A stretch of 64,000 nucleotides of DNA, from the NCBI GenBank assembly GCA_910588955.1, contig CAJURQ010000002.1:199758-263757 (forward strand). Direction: 5' to 3'. The notes under the pieces are model-generated. The model saw only the letters and a list, made by a program, of their open reading frames with translations. It ran no database searches and was not told where the DNA came from. The position numbers were made by a program, and so were the translations under genes. This document shows, in pieces, positions 52,953 through 60,606 of the stretch. Positions within the stretch are counted from its first letter, which is position 1. Every line of letters starts with the position of its first letter. The DNA comes from an uncultured Lachnospiraceae bacterium. GTDB taxonomy: Bacteria; Bacillota; Clostridia; Lachnospirales; Lachnospiraceae.

Positions 52953-53027
52953 CTGCTGCCTCCATCTCCGATTTCGCACATCGGCTTTTTTATGATAGTC
53001 CTTTTTCTTTTTCCCGTTTCTGCACTG

Positions 53028-54131
53028 TTACTGTCTGCCTTCCGGCTCGCGCCCAAGAATCTGCCCGACCTCATCCATATATGCCGCCGTCACCATCTTC
53101 CGGTCAAATTCCCGCTCCATCTTTTCCCTGCCGCGCCGCCCCATTGCAGCACGCTCCTCTCCGGAAAGGGAAAGAAATTTTTTCATGGCGTCTATCAGCT
53201 CTTCCGGCTTGCCCGGCGTAAATCCAAAGCCCGTCACACCCTCCTCAAAAGCCTCCATACAGCCGCTGATATTTGATGCGATAACCGGTCTGCCCGTAGC
53301 CGCGCCCTCAATCAACGCATTGGACATGCCCTCATGGAAGGAGGCAACCACAATGGCGTCCGCCGCCGCCAGATACTCGTGTACCTGCGTATGGAAGCCA
53401 ATCTGCCGGATCACGCCTTCTTTCTCCAAATCATCCAGAAGCTCTTCATAATCCTCATCACAGTAACCCATGATATCGAAAAATACCCGGTCGCTATGTA
53501 AGCGCTTCGCCGCCTCGACATACTCAAGGATGCCGCGCTCCTTCATCACTCTGCCCACAAAGAGGAAATGCGTTTCCTCCCTCTCAGGATACGGCTCATA
53601 CGTGTGTTTTTCCAGACTCACACCAGATCCCATGACCATCCGCGTCTTTTTCGCCGTGATGCCCATATTCTGAAAAATGCTTCTGTTCTCCTCGTTCTGG
53701 AAGAACACACACGCCGCCCGTTTCAAGCCGGCGCGGTACATCCCGACAATCAGCTTAAGCAGTACGCCTGTCCTGTCAAACGCACCCCCAAGCCCCGTGA
53801 TCGTGGCGATATAGGGAATCTTTTTCATCCCCGCCGTAAATCCGCCGTAAATATTCGGCTTGATCGTGTAGGTCGCCACCAGCGAAGGCTGCAGATCCTT
53901 CATTATTTTACCGTAAGCGCGGTATAACTTCAAGTCCTCCAGCGGATTGATACCTCTGCGGTTGATGGGCGTTTTCACAATATGGCAGCCCATCTCCACA
54001 AGTTCCTTCTCCTTCACGTCGTCCGGCATACTCACCCAGACCTCGTATTTCGCGCAGAGCGCCTCCACAAATTCCCCCCGGAAGTCACACAGACCGCCGG
54101 AAGAGTTTATCAAAATAAGAACTTTTTTCAT
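53028..54131 (-). CDS. Glycosyltransferase family 4 (PglA-like)
   Basis: About 367 residues. VLILINSSGGLCDFRGEFVEAL, ITGLGGAF, PYPEREETHFLFVGRVMKERGILEYVEA and SFHEGMSNALIEGAATGRPVIASN match the GT4 subgroup that contains PglA, the transferase adding GalNAc to undecaprenyl-linked bacillosamine. The PglC-like initiating transferase is three genes upstream, so it is a good candidate for the second sugar of that repeat unit. ATG 54131 has GGGAAG upstream. The frame extends 11 codons further. Confidence 0.87.
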   Translation of the reverse strand: MKKVLILINSSGGLCDFRGEFVEALCAKYEVWVSMPDDVKEKELVEMGCHIVKTPINRRGINPLEDLKLYRAYGKIMKDLQPSLVATYTIKPNIYGGFTAGMKKIPYIATITGLGGAFDRTGVLLKLIVGMYRAGLKRAACVFFQNEENRSIFQNMGITAKKTRMVMGSGVSLEKHTYEPYPEREETHFLFVGRVMKERGILEYVEAAKRLHSDRVFFDIMGYCDEDYEELLDDLEKEGVIRQIGFHTQVHEYLAAADAIVVASFHEGMSNALIEGAATGRPVIASNISGCMEAFEEGVTGFGFTPGKPEELIDAMKKFLSLSGEERAAMGRRGREKMEREFDRKMVTAAYMDEVGQILGREPEGRQ

Positions 54132-54170
54132 CAAACTTCCCATCCCTGCACTTTCTTTCACCAATCTTAT

Positions 54171-55154
54171 CTATGGCACAATCTCCTCTCCCGCCATATC
54201 CCGTATCATCACCTCATTAAACTTCATCATACAGATCCCTTCTCTGTACGCACCGATCCGCACCTCGTTCTCCTGCCCGGACAGGTTTCGCGCCACCGCG
54301 GCTGCCATATTCACTCCGCAGCCGTATGCGTGGGGATAACCGCCGCCGAAGCGGGGATTGACCTCGGAAATATAATAAACGCCGCCAATCTCAAAAATAT
54401 CAATGTCTATCATACCGCGGAAACCGCATTTCTCCGCGAAATCCCGGATCAGGGCAAACAGTTTTTCGTCCTTGAAGGAGACCGACTTGTCCGTCTCGCC
54501 CGCCCGCATCTTTATCTTCTTTTTTACGAAGATATCTGTGCATTTCCCGGAGAGCATGTCCACATACACGTCCGCGCCATACTCTGTGCCGTCCATGTAC
54601 TCCTGAATCATCAGGTCGTCGTAAAGGTCGCAGAGCACCTCAATCTCCTTTTTGCTCCCAACCTTGTTGATATGGATGCTGGCGCTGCCCCGCACCGGCT
54701 TCACAAAGACCGGATAGGAGATCTCCCCGGCTTCTTCCGCCTTGTAGAAGGATTCCTTGTCCGCATAGCACTTCGCCGTCGGAATCTGCATTTTCGTCAG
54801 CATCTCAAACATCCGGTACTTGTCAAAGCACGTCTCCACCAGATCATAATCAGACACGATGGGCGTCGTCCCCACCGCCAGAAACCGCTCGCGCTCCTTT
54901 GCGAGAAGGGAGAGCTCCGGGTCAATCAGTGAGAAAACACCTGTTATTTTTTCTTTTTCACAGATACCCAGCACCACATCCAGATAGTCCGGCGCGGTGA
55001 TTCTCGGCACCAGATAAAAGGCGTCCGCCTCGTACACCGCAGGCGCCAGATTCGAGCAGTCGGTTGCAACCACCCTGCCTTTATCCGTAAGTTCCTTCTT
55101 AAAATACTGCACCACCTTATCGCGGGTGCCCGCGCTCAGGATCAGAATATTCAT
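54171..55154 (-). CDS. ATP-grasp ligase-family protein
   Basis: 327 residues. An N-terminal Rossmann-like domain (ILILSAGTRDKVVQYFKKEL) is followed by an ATP-grasp core: VFVKPVRGSASIHINKV (ATP lysine), QEYMDGTEYGADVYVD and ISEVNPRFGGGYPHAYG (metal Glu/Asn). This layout matches carbamoyl-phosphate synthase-like ligases that join a carboxylate to an amine through an acyl phosphate. In glycan loci such ligases may attach an amino acid to a sugar amine or carboxylate. The PLP enzyme encoded next to it (55178) could supply that amino acid. Both roles are inferred. Confidence 0.85.
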   Translation of the reverse strand: MNILILSAGTRDKVVQYFKKELTDKGRVVATDCSNLAPAVYEADAFYLVPRITAPDYLDVVLGICEKEKITGVFSLIDPELSLLAKERERFLAVGTTPIVSDYDLVETCFDKYRMFEMLTKMQIPTAKCYADKESFYKAEEAGEISYPVFVKPVRGSASIHINKVGSKKEIEVLCDLYDDLMIQEYMDGTEYGADVYVDMLSGKCTDIFVKKKIKMRAGETDKSVSFKDEKLFALIRDFAEKCGFRGMIDIDIFEIGGVYYISEVNPRFGGGYPHAYGCGVNMAAAVARNLSGQENEVRIGAYREGICMMKFNEVMIRDMAGEEIVP

Positions 55155-55177
55155 GTCCGCCCTTCTTTCTTATCCAA

Positions 55178-56164
55178 TCATAAGTTTTGCCGCTCTAAAA
55201 AGTCGAAATACAGGGGTGTACCGCCCGTGTGGATAAACAGGATATTCCTGCCCCGCAGCCCGTGTGCCGCTGCATACCGCCTCATCCCGTAAAACGCCTT
55301 CCCCACATAGGTTGTGTCCATCGGTATGCCGTCGCTCTTCATCACTTCCTCTATGGTCTGCGCTACCTCCGGCGTGTACTTCCCATACCCGCCCATGCAG
55401 TATTCGTCCGTGAAGATAAGCTCCTCATCCCGGTAGAGTTCCGCATAGCGCGCGCCCAGATAATCCTCTATGCTCTGTCTGACCACTTCCCTGCCGCGCT
55501 CCTCGTTTCTCGCTATGCTGACGCCAACGATCTTTAGCCCGTCTGCAGGCTTTCCCTTCTCTCTCTTTTCCGCGTCAGCAAGCAGCTTTCCGCTGACCAG
55601 CCCCGCCTGCGTCGTTCCCGTGCCCGAGGCGTGAAAAATATAGTCAAAGGAAATCCCTGCCTGCTCTTCGTAGGCGGCGATCTCCCTGTAGGTATTGACA
55701 CAGGCGCGCGTGCCGGGATTGCCGTGTCCCCCGCCCATGATAAAATAAGGATTCCGCCCCGCCTGCCTGAACGCCTCCATGCGGCGGTCAATCGTCCCCG
55801 ACACTTCCGTCACCGGACAGGTCTCGACCGTAGCTCCGAAATCCTCCACCAGCCTTGTGTTGTAGAGTCTCTCTCTGTTTTCCTCGGGGGAGATAATGTG
55901 ACAGGCGATGCCCATAGATGCCACCATGTTCGCGATGATCCGGCAGTGGTTGGAGCTGTTGCTACCATAGGTCATCACGACGTCCGCCCCGCATGCCCTG
56001 ATCTCTTTATAAAACTCCGCCGCCTTGCGCGCCTTATTGCCCCCAAAGCTGAACGGAATCATATCCTCTCTCTTGATATAATACTGATTTTCCCCGTAAC
56101 CGCCTGACATTTTCACGATCGGCGTGGGAGAAATCCCCTGCTCAAACAGCATAATCTGTCTCAT
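55178..56164 (-). CDS. PLP-dependent enzyme, ACC deaminase/D-cysteine desulfhydrase-like
   Basis: 328 residues. FGGNKARK with Lys44 as the PLP lysine, YGSNSSNHCRIIANMVASMG, FHASGTGTTQAGLVSG (phosphate cup) and LFIHTGGTP are the blocks of the fold II group including ACC deaminase and D-cysteine desulfhydrase. Family members remove groups from or epimerise small amino acids. Here the gene overlaps the initiating transferase (ATGA at 56164-56161) and precedes the ATP-grasp ligase, suggesting it makes or modifies an amino acid for glycan decoration. The exact substrate is unknown. Confidence 0.84.
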   Translation of the reverse strand: MRQIMLFEQGISPTPIVKMSGGYGENQYYIKREDMIPFSFGGNKARKAAEFYKEIRACGADVVMTYGSNSSNHCRIIANMVASMGIACHIISPEENRERLYNTRLVEDFGATVETCPVTEVSGTIDRRMEAFRQAGRNPYFIMGGGHGNPGTRACVNTYREIAAYEEQAGISFDYIFHASGTGTTQAGLVSGKLLADAEKREKGKPADGLKIVGVSIARNEERGREVVRQSIEDYLGARYAELYRDEELIFTDEYCMGGYGKYTPEVAQTIEEVMKSDGIPMDTTYVGKAFYGMRRYAAAHGLRGRNILFIHTGGTPLYFDFLERQNL

Positions 56165-56802
56165 TCTGCCTTTTCCCCGTTCTTCTCACGTTGTTCTCGG
56201 CGATACACGTCAAAATCCGCCACCGTCTGGTCCGCGCCGGAGAGCGTGCCGGAACGCTTCAACACTTTTCCCACCGTCATGCCGATAATTTTCAGGTCAA
56301 GTCCGAAACTTATATGGTTTACATAATCTAAGTCGTATCGAAAGCGGTCTTCCCAGCCCAGTGCATTTCTTCCGTTCACCTGCGCAAGCCCCGTCAGTCC
56401 CGGTCGCACATCATGGCGGTGGCGCTCCTCCTCCGTGTAATAGGGCAGATAGCGCACAAGAAGCGGGCGCGGTCCGATCAGACTCATGTCGCCCTTTAAA
56501 ATATTCAACAGCTCCGGCAGTTCATCGAGACTGGTAGAACGCAAAAGCTTGCCAAACCTCGTAAGCCGCACTTCATCCGGGAGCAGATTCCCCTCCGCAT
56601 CTTTCTCATCCGTCATAGAACGAAACTTATACAGCTTGAAAATCTTCTCATGCCTGCCCGGACGCTCCTGATGAAACAGAACCGGACTTCCCAGTTTCAC
56701 TCGCACCAGCGCCGCCAGAACGAGCAAAACGGGGCTTAAAACGACAATACCGCACAGGGACAGCAGAAAATCCAGACATCTCTTAAAGCATTTCCCATAC
56801 AT
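56161..56802 (-). CDS. Initiating sugar-phosphate transferase, small PglC/EpsL type
   Basis: 213 residues: one hydrophobic N-terminal hairpin (FLLSLCGIVVLSPVLLVLAALV), then KFRSMTDEKDAEGN, TSLDELPELLNILKGDMSLIGPRPLLVRYLPYY and DVRPGLTGLAQVNGRNAL. The Asp-Glu of SLDELPE is the catalytic dyad. Monotopic enzymes of this class move a (di-N-acetyl)amino-sugar-1-phosphate onto undecaprenyl phosphate. The PglF/PglE-type genes in the window could make its UDP-sugar. It follows the promoter at 56852-56880, with GGGAGG before the ATG, and opens the long operon to its left. Confidence 0.93.
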   Translation of the reverse strand: MYGKCFKRCLDFLLSLCGIVVLSPVLLVLAALVRVKLGSPVLFHQERPGRHEKIFKLYKFRSMTDEKDAEGNLLPDEVRLTRFGKLLRSTSLDELPELLNILKGDMSLIGPRPLLVRYLPYYTEEERHRHDVRPGLTGLAQVNGRNALGWEDRFRYDLDYVNHISFGLDLKIIGMTVGKVLKRSGTLSGADQTVADFDVYRREQREKNGEKAE

Positions 56803-56851
56803 ATATTGTACCTCCCTGACGGCGTTTTATCATTCTAAAAAGCTTTCGGTT

Positions 56852-56880
56852 ATTATAGCATATCTAAAATAAATTGTCTC
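56852..56880 (-). promoter_or_regulatory. Promoter of the second polysaccharide module
   Basis: Minus strand GAGACA (56875-56880), a 17-base spacer and a perfect TATAAT (56852-56857) preceded by TGC, an extended -10. Transcription would start near 56845, giving a 43-base leader to the PglC-like gene. Confidence 0.72.
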
Positions 56881-57003
56881 CCCGCTCCTATGAAATTATC
56901 ATTACAATTAGCACCTACGCCGGATTTTATATCAATTTTCAATTATTCATCATGAATGGTAACAAATTATGATAACGCCATGTCACATTTTCCCAAAATC
57001 ACA

Positions 57004-57032
57004 TTGCTTTACATGCGCATAGGCTGTATAAT
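57004..57032 (+). promoter_or_regulatory. Promoter of the phosphoribosyltransferase-like gene
   Basis: TTGCTT (57004-57009), a 17-base spacer and TATAAT (57027-57032). The leader to the ATG at 57108 is about 68 bases. Confidence 0.6.
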
Positions 57033-57107
57033 ATTTACAACAACATGATAATTCCTCAGGGGAAAATTGTGCAAAAAATAATTGTATCGTGACAAGGAGG
57101 TACTCAC

Positions 57108-57746
57108 ATGAAGGAACTGATCAAGATTCACTCCAAAAGCCATCCCAACATTGAATTAAAAGCAATCCACGGGCATTTTGTAACCCCCAACTCCCATATC
57201 AATTACTTTTTGGATATGACCACGATGAAGACAAGATTGAGCGAAGCGTCCACTGCCGCCAAAGAACTGAGCAGACAGATCATGCTGTCCACTGTGGTAG
57301 ATACGATCGTCTGTATTGACGGCTGTGAGATCATCGGCGCATTTTTGGCGGAGGAACTGACAAGAGCCGGCGTCTATTCCCGCAACGCGCACCAGACAAT
57401 CTACATTGTCACTCCCGAGTATTCCACATCCGGACAGATGCTGTTCCGCGACAACTATCTGCCCATGATCAAGGATAAGAATATACTGCTTCTTCTTGCA
57501 AGTGCAACCACGGGGCGCACCGTCACCAAAGCGGTACAGACCCTGAGCTACTACGGCGCGACTATCAGCGGCGTGAGCGCGATTTTCAGCGCGGCAAACG
57601 CTGTGACAGGCATTCCGATCAACGCGCTGTTCACCACATCGGACATTCCCGAGTACAAGACCTACCACTCGGAGGAATGCGCATTGTGTAAGGACAAACA
57701 GCCCATTGACGCGTTTGCGAACGCGTTCGGCTACTCTGCAATATAG
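57108..57746 (+). CDS. Type I phosphoribosyltransferase-like protein
   Basis: 212 residues, the only plus-strand gene. The fold follows orotate phosphoribosyltransferase: CIDGCEIIGAFLAEEL, then KNILLLLASATTGRTVTKAVQTLSYYGATISGVSAIFS, which aligns with the PRPP loop. The two acidic residues that normally precede the TTG of that loop are absent (ASATTG), so PRPP binding may be altered. The C-terminus has a CALCK pair of cysteines. AAGGAGG lies seven bases before the ATG. It does not look part of glycan synthesis. A strong terminator follows at 57771. Confidence 0.78.
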   Translation: MKELIKIHSKSHPNIELKAIHGHFVTPNSHINYFLDMTTMKTRLSEASTAAKELSRQIMLSTVVDTIVCIDGCEIIGAFLAEELTRAGVYSRNAHQTIYIVTPEYSTSGQMLFRDNYLPMIKDKNILLLLASATTGRTVTKAVQTLSYYGATISGVSAIFSAANAVTGIPINALFTTSDIPEYKTYHSEECALCKDKQPIDAFANAFGYSAI

Positions 57747-57770
57747 TAAAACGCGACAGAAAATGCATTT

Positions 57771-57806
57771 AAAAGGCGTCCCGCCGTGTGATGGGGCGCC
57801 TTTTTT
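57771..57806. terminator. Bidirectional intrinsic terminator
   Basis: AAAAGGCGTCCC pairs with GGGGCGCCTTTT (one G-U) around a 10-base loop and is followed by TTTTTT on the plus strand; on the minus strand it ends in four T. It separates the convergent genes at 57108 (plus) and 57809 (minus). Confidence 0.88.
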
Positions 57807-57808
57807 GC

Positions 57809-59011
57809 CTACTTTTCTTCCCGCTCCTCCATCAAAAATCGAATCACATTCTTATGGATGATCCCGTCCCTCGAGAAATCAAATTTATCCATAGAAAGCA
57901 CATATTTCGGATAATTGTCCGCAATCGACGAAAACGCGCCAAACTCCCTGTCCACCACCGGCTGCTCCGCCAGATAGTATGCCACCTGATAGTACTCCTT
58001 TTTATCGCCCTTTATCGCTACAAAATCCACTACCCCGTTCGGTATTTTCCCGACGTACACCTCATAATCCCGGTTCCTGAGCTCATTGTACACGACATTC
58101 TCAAGTAGAGCTTCCATTTCCAGCTTGTAACCGCTGTTATGAATCCGCCCCAGCCCCAGATCCGTCAGAAAATATTTATCCAGCGTCGTGAGAAGCTGCT
58201 TTCCGCGAATGTCATACCGCTGCGCCTTGCTGACGATCAGGGATGTCTGGATATGGTCAAGGTAATTGTACAGCGTCTGCGCGCTGACCACGCGTTCCAC
58301 GCTCTTAAAGTAATTCAAAATTCCCTTCGCCGAAAAGGTCTGGGACGGATTCAACATCAAGTATTCCATAATGCGGTTGATCAAGTCCACTTCTTTCGCT
58401 CCGGTTCTCTGCACAATATCCCGCAGGACAATGGAATTGTACAGATCCTGCAAAAAAGTCCGCGTCTCCGTCTCTCCCGTCATAGCAAACCGCTGCGGCA
58501 TCCCGCCCCAGTTCATGTACTCAATCAGATCCTCATCGGACGGCTCTTGTATCTGCCTGATCTCACAGTATTCGACAAAGGAGAAGGGCGTCACCCGGAA
58601 GCTCACATACCGCCCTGACAATAAAGTCGCCAGTTCCCCCGACAGCAGTTTTCCGTTGGAGCCGGTAATAAAAATGCTCACATCCCATGTGGCACGGAAA
58701 GAGTTGACAACGCGCTCAAATTCCTTTACCATCTGGATTTCATCAAAAAAGAGATAATACTTCTTCTCGTTTTTCCTCTGTTCACAGACATAACGATAAA
58801 GCTGTCCTGCGTCCACGATATCCGAATACTGAAAATCCTCGAAATTCATATAGATAATCTGTGATTCCTCAACACCGTCTTCTTTCAGTTCTTCCATGAT
58901 CTGCCGCAAAATCACCGATTTCCCCGAACGCCGCAAGCCAATCAGCACTTTGATCAATTCGCTCTCATAAAAGGGTCTTATCCTATTTAAAATTTGTTCC
59001 CGGCTAACCAT
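57809..59011 (-). CDS. AAA ATPase with C-terminal DUF4143-like domain
   Basis: 400 residues. LIGLRRSGKSVILRQIM (Walker A), YYLFFDEIQMV (Walker B) and FITGSNGKLLSGELATLLSGRY (sensor region) form a compact AAA domain. The C-terminal part (YNELRNRDYEVYVGKIPNGVVDFVAIKGDKKEYYQVAY) has the DUF4143 pattern with a nuclease-like E...VDF...K core. These ATPases are widespread in bacteria; their function is unclear. The ATG at 59011 follows GGAGG by six bases. It stands alone between terminators. Confidence 0.87.
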   Translation of the reverse strand: MVSREQILNRIRPFYESELIKVLIGLRRSGKSVILRQIMEELKEDGVEESQIIYMNFEDFQYSDIVDAGQLYRYVCEQRKNEKKYYLFFDEIQMVKEFERVVNSFRATWDVSIFITGSNGKLLSGELATLLSGRYVSFRVTPFSFVEYCEIRQIQEPSDEDLIEYMNWGGMPQRFAMTGETETRTFLQDLYNSIVLRDIVQRTGAKEVDLINRIMEYLMLNPSQTFSAKGILNYFKSVERVVSAQTLYNYLDHIQTSLIVSKAQRYDIRGKQLLTTLDKYFLTDLGLGRIHNSGYKLEMEALLENVVYNELRNRDYEVYVGKIPNGVVDFVAIKGDKKEYYQVAYYLAEQPVVDREFGAFSSIADNYPKYVLSMDKFDFSRDGIIHKNVIRFLMEEREEK

Positions 59012-59082
59012 AGCAATCCTCCATCGCAAATATTCTGTCTACAGTATAACCCACATCTATATATTTATAATAGAATAATTCG

Positions 59083-59122
59083 CAAAAAAGTAAAGTTATT
59101 TTGATGCATCAAAATAACTTTA
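59083..59122 (-). terminator. 32-bp perfect palindrome with T-tract
   Basis: 59091-59122 is a perfect 16+16 inverted repeat centred on TGCA, with stem TAAAGTTATTTTGATG. On the minus strand it is followed by C and six T (59084-59089), so it should terminate transcription after the DUF2164 gene. It also lies about 80 bases before the ATPase gene and could serve as an operator. Confidence 0.65.
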
Positions 59123-59166
59123 TCTTTTCGGTCAATTATTTCTGTTTATATTACTATCTGTATTGC

Positions 59167-59409
59167 CTATCTTACATCCTTATACAGCGCATAGTAATCC
59201 GCTTCCATATTATCCGCATACTTCCCATAAAACTGCTTCGCGTCATCCAGCGCCTTATTATAAATCCTGTTCCCCAGCATCTCCTGAAAAAAGTCAAGAA
59301 TCCGTCCTGTTCCGATCACGCCAAGCTCCAAATCATGCTCCTCCTTAAAGAACGCCGCAATCTCGTCGCACATCCTTGCTTTATCCTTATCCTCAAATAT
59401 GCCCGTCAT
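59167..59409 (-). CDS. DUF2164-family small protein
   Basis: 80 residues. The pattern CDEIAAFFKEEHDLELGVIGTGRILDFFQEMLGNRIYNKALDDAKQF matches DUF2164, a small family of unknown function. No membrane segment is present. The ATG at 59409 follows AAAGGAG by five bases. It is the last gene of the transcript from the aminotransferase side, before the palindromic terminator. Confidence 0.78.
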   Translation of the reverse strand: MTGIFEDKDKARMCDEIAAFFKEEHDLELGVIGTGRILDFFQEMLGNRIYNKALDDAKQFYGKYADNMEADYYALYKDVR

Positions 59410-59472
59410 TTCAACTCCTTTCGCACAGCGAATCCGGCACTGCACTGATACGGATACCTACCCCATTTTGTT

Positions 59473-60603
59473 TCAGAACAGCTCCCTCACCGTCCAGATG
59501 ATCGCCTCCATCTCCTCGTCCGTGTTTTTAATATCGCTGGGCAGGCACAGCCCTCTTGTGAAAACATCCTCACCTACGCTGCTACCGTCCTCATTGTGGG
59601 CGAAAAAGTCACATGCCGCAAAGACAGGCTGCATATGCATGGGTTTCCAGATCGGTCTGCACTCCGCATTCACTTTCTCCTCGAGCGCATCCATAACCAT
59701 ATCCGGCGTCACCCCAGAGTCCGCGGCAATCGCCATGCCGGAGAGCCAGTTATTGGCATCCCCGTCAGGATTCATGGGATTCATCTGTATAGCGGGAATA
59801 TCGGCAAATGCCTCGCAGTACCTCCGATAAATCTCCTTCTTTTTTGCCTTATGCTCCTCCAAATGCAGAAGCTGTCCCCGTCCGATTCCCGCCGTCACAT
59901 TGCTCATGCGGTAGTTGTAACCGATCTGCGAGTGCTGATAGTGCCTTGCCGGATCTCTCGCCTGCGTTGCCAAGAAAGTGACCTTCTTCGCCGCATCCTC
60001 ATCGGCTGACACAAACATCCCGCCTCCCGATGTGGTGATAATTTTATTGCCGTTAAAGGAATAGATCCCGTATTTCCCGAAAGTGCCAGTGTGCCGTCCC
60101 TTGTAGGTGCTGGCAAGGGACTCCGCCGCATCCTCTATCATCGGCGTACCGTGCGCCTCACAGATTTCCATGATCTCGTCAAGCTTGGCTGGCGTGCCGT
60201 ACAGATGTACGCAGATTACCGCCTTGGGATTCGGATATTTTTCGTAGGCGCGCTTCAGAGCCTCGGGCGACATATTCCATGTATCCGGCTCCGCATCGAT
60301 AAACACGGGTGTGCCGTTCTCATATACGATCGGGTTGCAGGACGCGGAAAAGGTCAGATCCGATACGAACACCACATCCCCCTGCTTTACGCCCAAGAGC
60401 CGCAGCGCTATATGAATTGCCGCCGTTCCTGAAGAAAGCGCCGCCGCGTGACCGCAGCCCGTATACGCCGCAATCTCTTTTTCAAACGCCGTTACGTTCG
60501 GTCCCAGAGGCGCCACCCAGTTTGTATCAAACGCCTCCTGCACAAATCTCTGCTCATCCCCGTGCATGGTGGGGGAAGAGAGGTAAATTCTCTTTTTCTC
60601 CAC
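59473..60603 (-). CDS. PLP-dependent nucleotide-sugar aminotransferase (PglE/EpsN/DegT family)
   Basis: 376 residues. ALSSGTAAIHIALRLLG, VICVHLYGTPAKLDEI, IEDAAESLASTYKG and SFNGNKIITTSGGGMF, with the Lys of the last block as PLP lysine, define the DegT/DnrJ/EryC1/StrS family. The motif order is that of PglE/EpsN, which convert UDP-4-keto-6-deoxy-GlcNAc to the 4-amino sugar using glutamate. It starts three bases after the dehydratase gene that makes this substrate. The next usual enzyme, the PglD acetyltransferase, is missing; a formyltransferase exists at 48262. Confidence 0.93.
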   Translation of the reverse strand: MEKKRIYLSSPTMHGDEQRFVQEAFDTNWVAPLGPNVTAFEKEIAAYTGCGHAAALSSGTAAIHIALRLLGVKQGDVVFVSDLTFSASCNPIVYENGTPVFIDAEPDTWNMSPEALKRAYEKYPNPKAVICVHLYGTPAKLDEIMEICEAHGTPMIEDAAESLASTYKGRHTGTFGKYGIYSFNGNKIITTSGGGMFVSADEDAAKKVTFLATQARDPARHYQHSQIGYNYRMSNVTAGIGRGQLLHLEEHKAKKKEIYRRYCEAFADIPAIQMNPMNPDGDANNWLSGMAIAADSGVTPDMVMDALEEKVNAECRPIWKPMHMQPVFAACDFFAHNEDGSSVGEDVFTRGLCLPSDIKNTDEEMEAIIWTVRELF

Positions 60604-60606
60604 AGT

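Larger units (their letters stand above)
56803..57107. promoter_or_regulatory. 305-base divergent intergenic region
   Basis: No gene seen. It is AT-rich and contains the promoters of the two divergent genes, at 56852-56880 (minus) and 57004-57032 (plus). A 13-base palindrome ATTCATCATGAAT (56945-56957) lies between them and might bind a regulator. TTCC/GGAA arms near 57055 sit in the leader of the plus gene. Confidence 0.6.
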
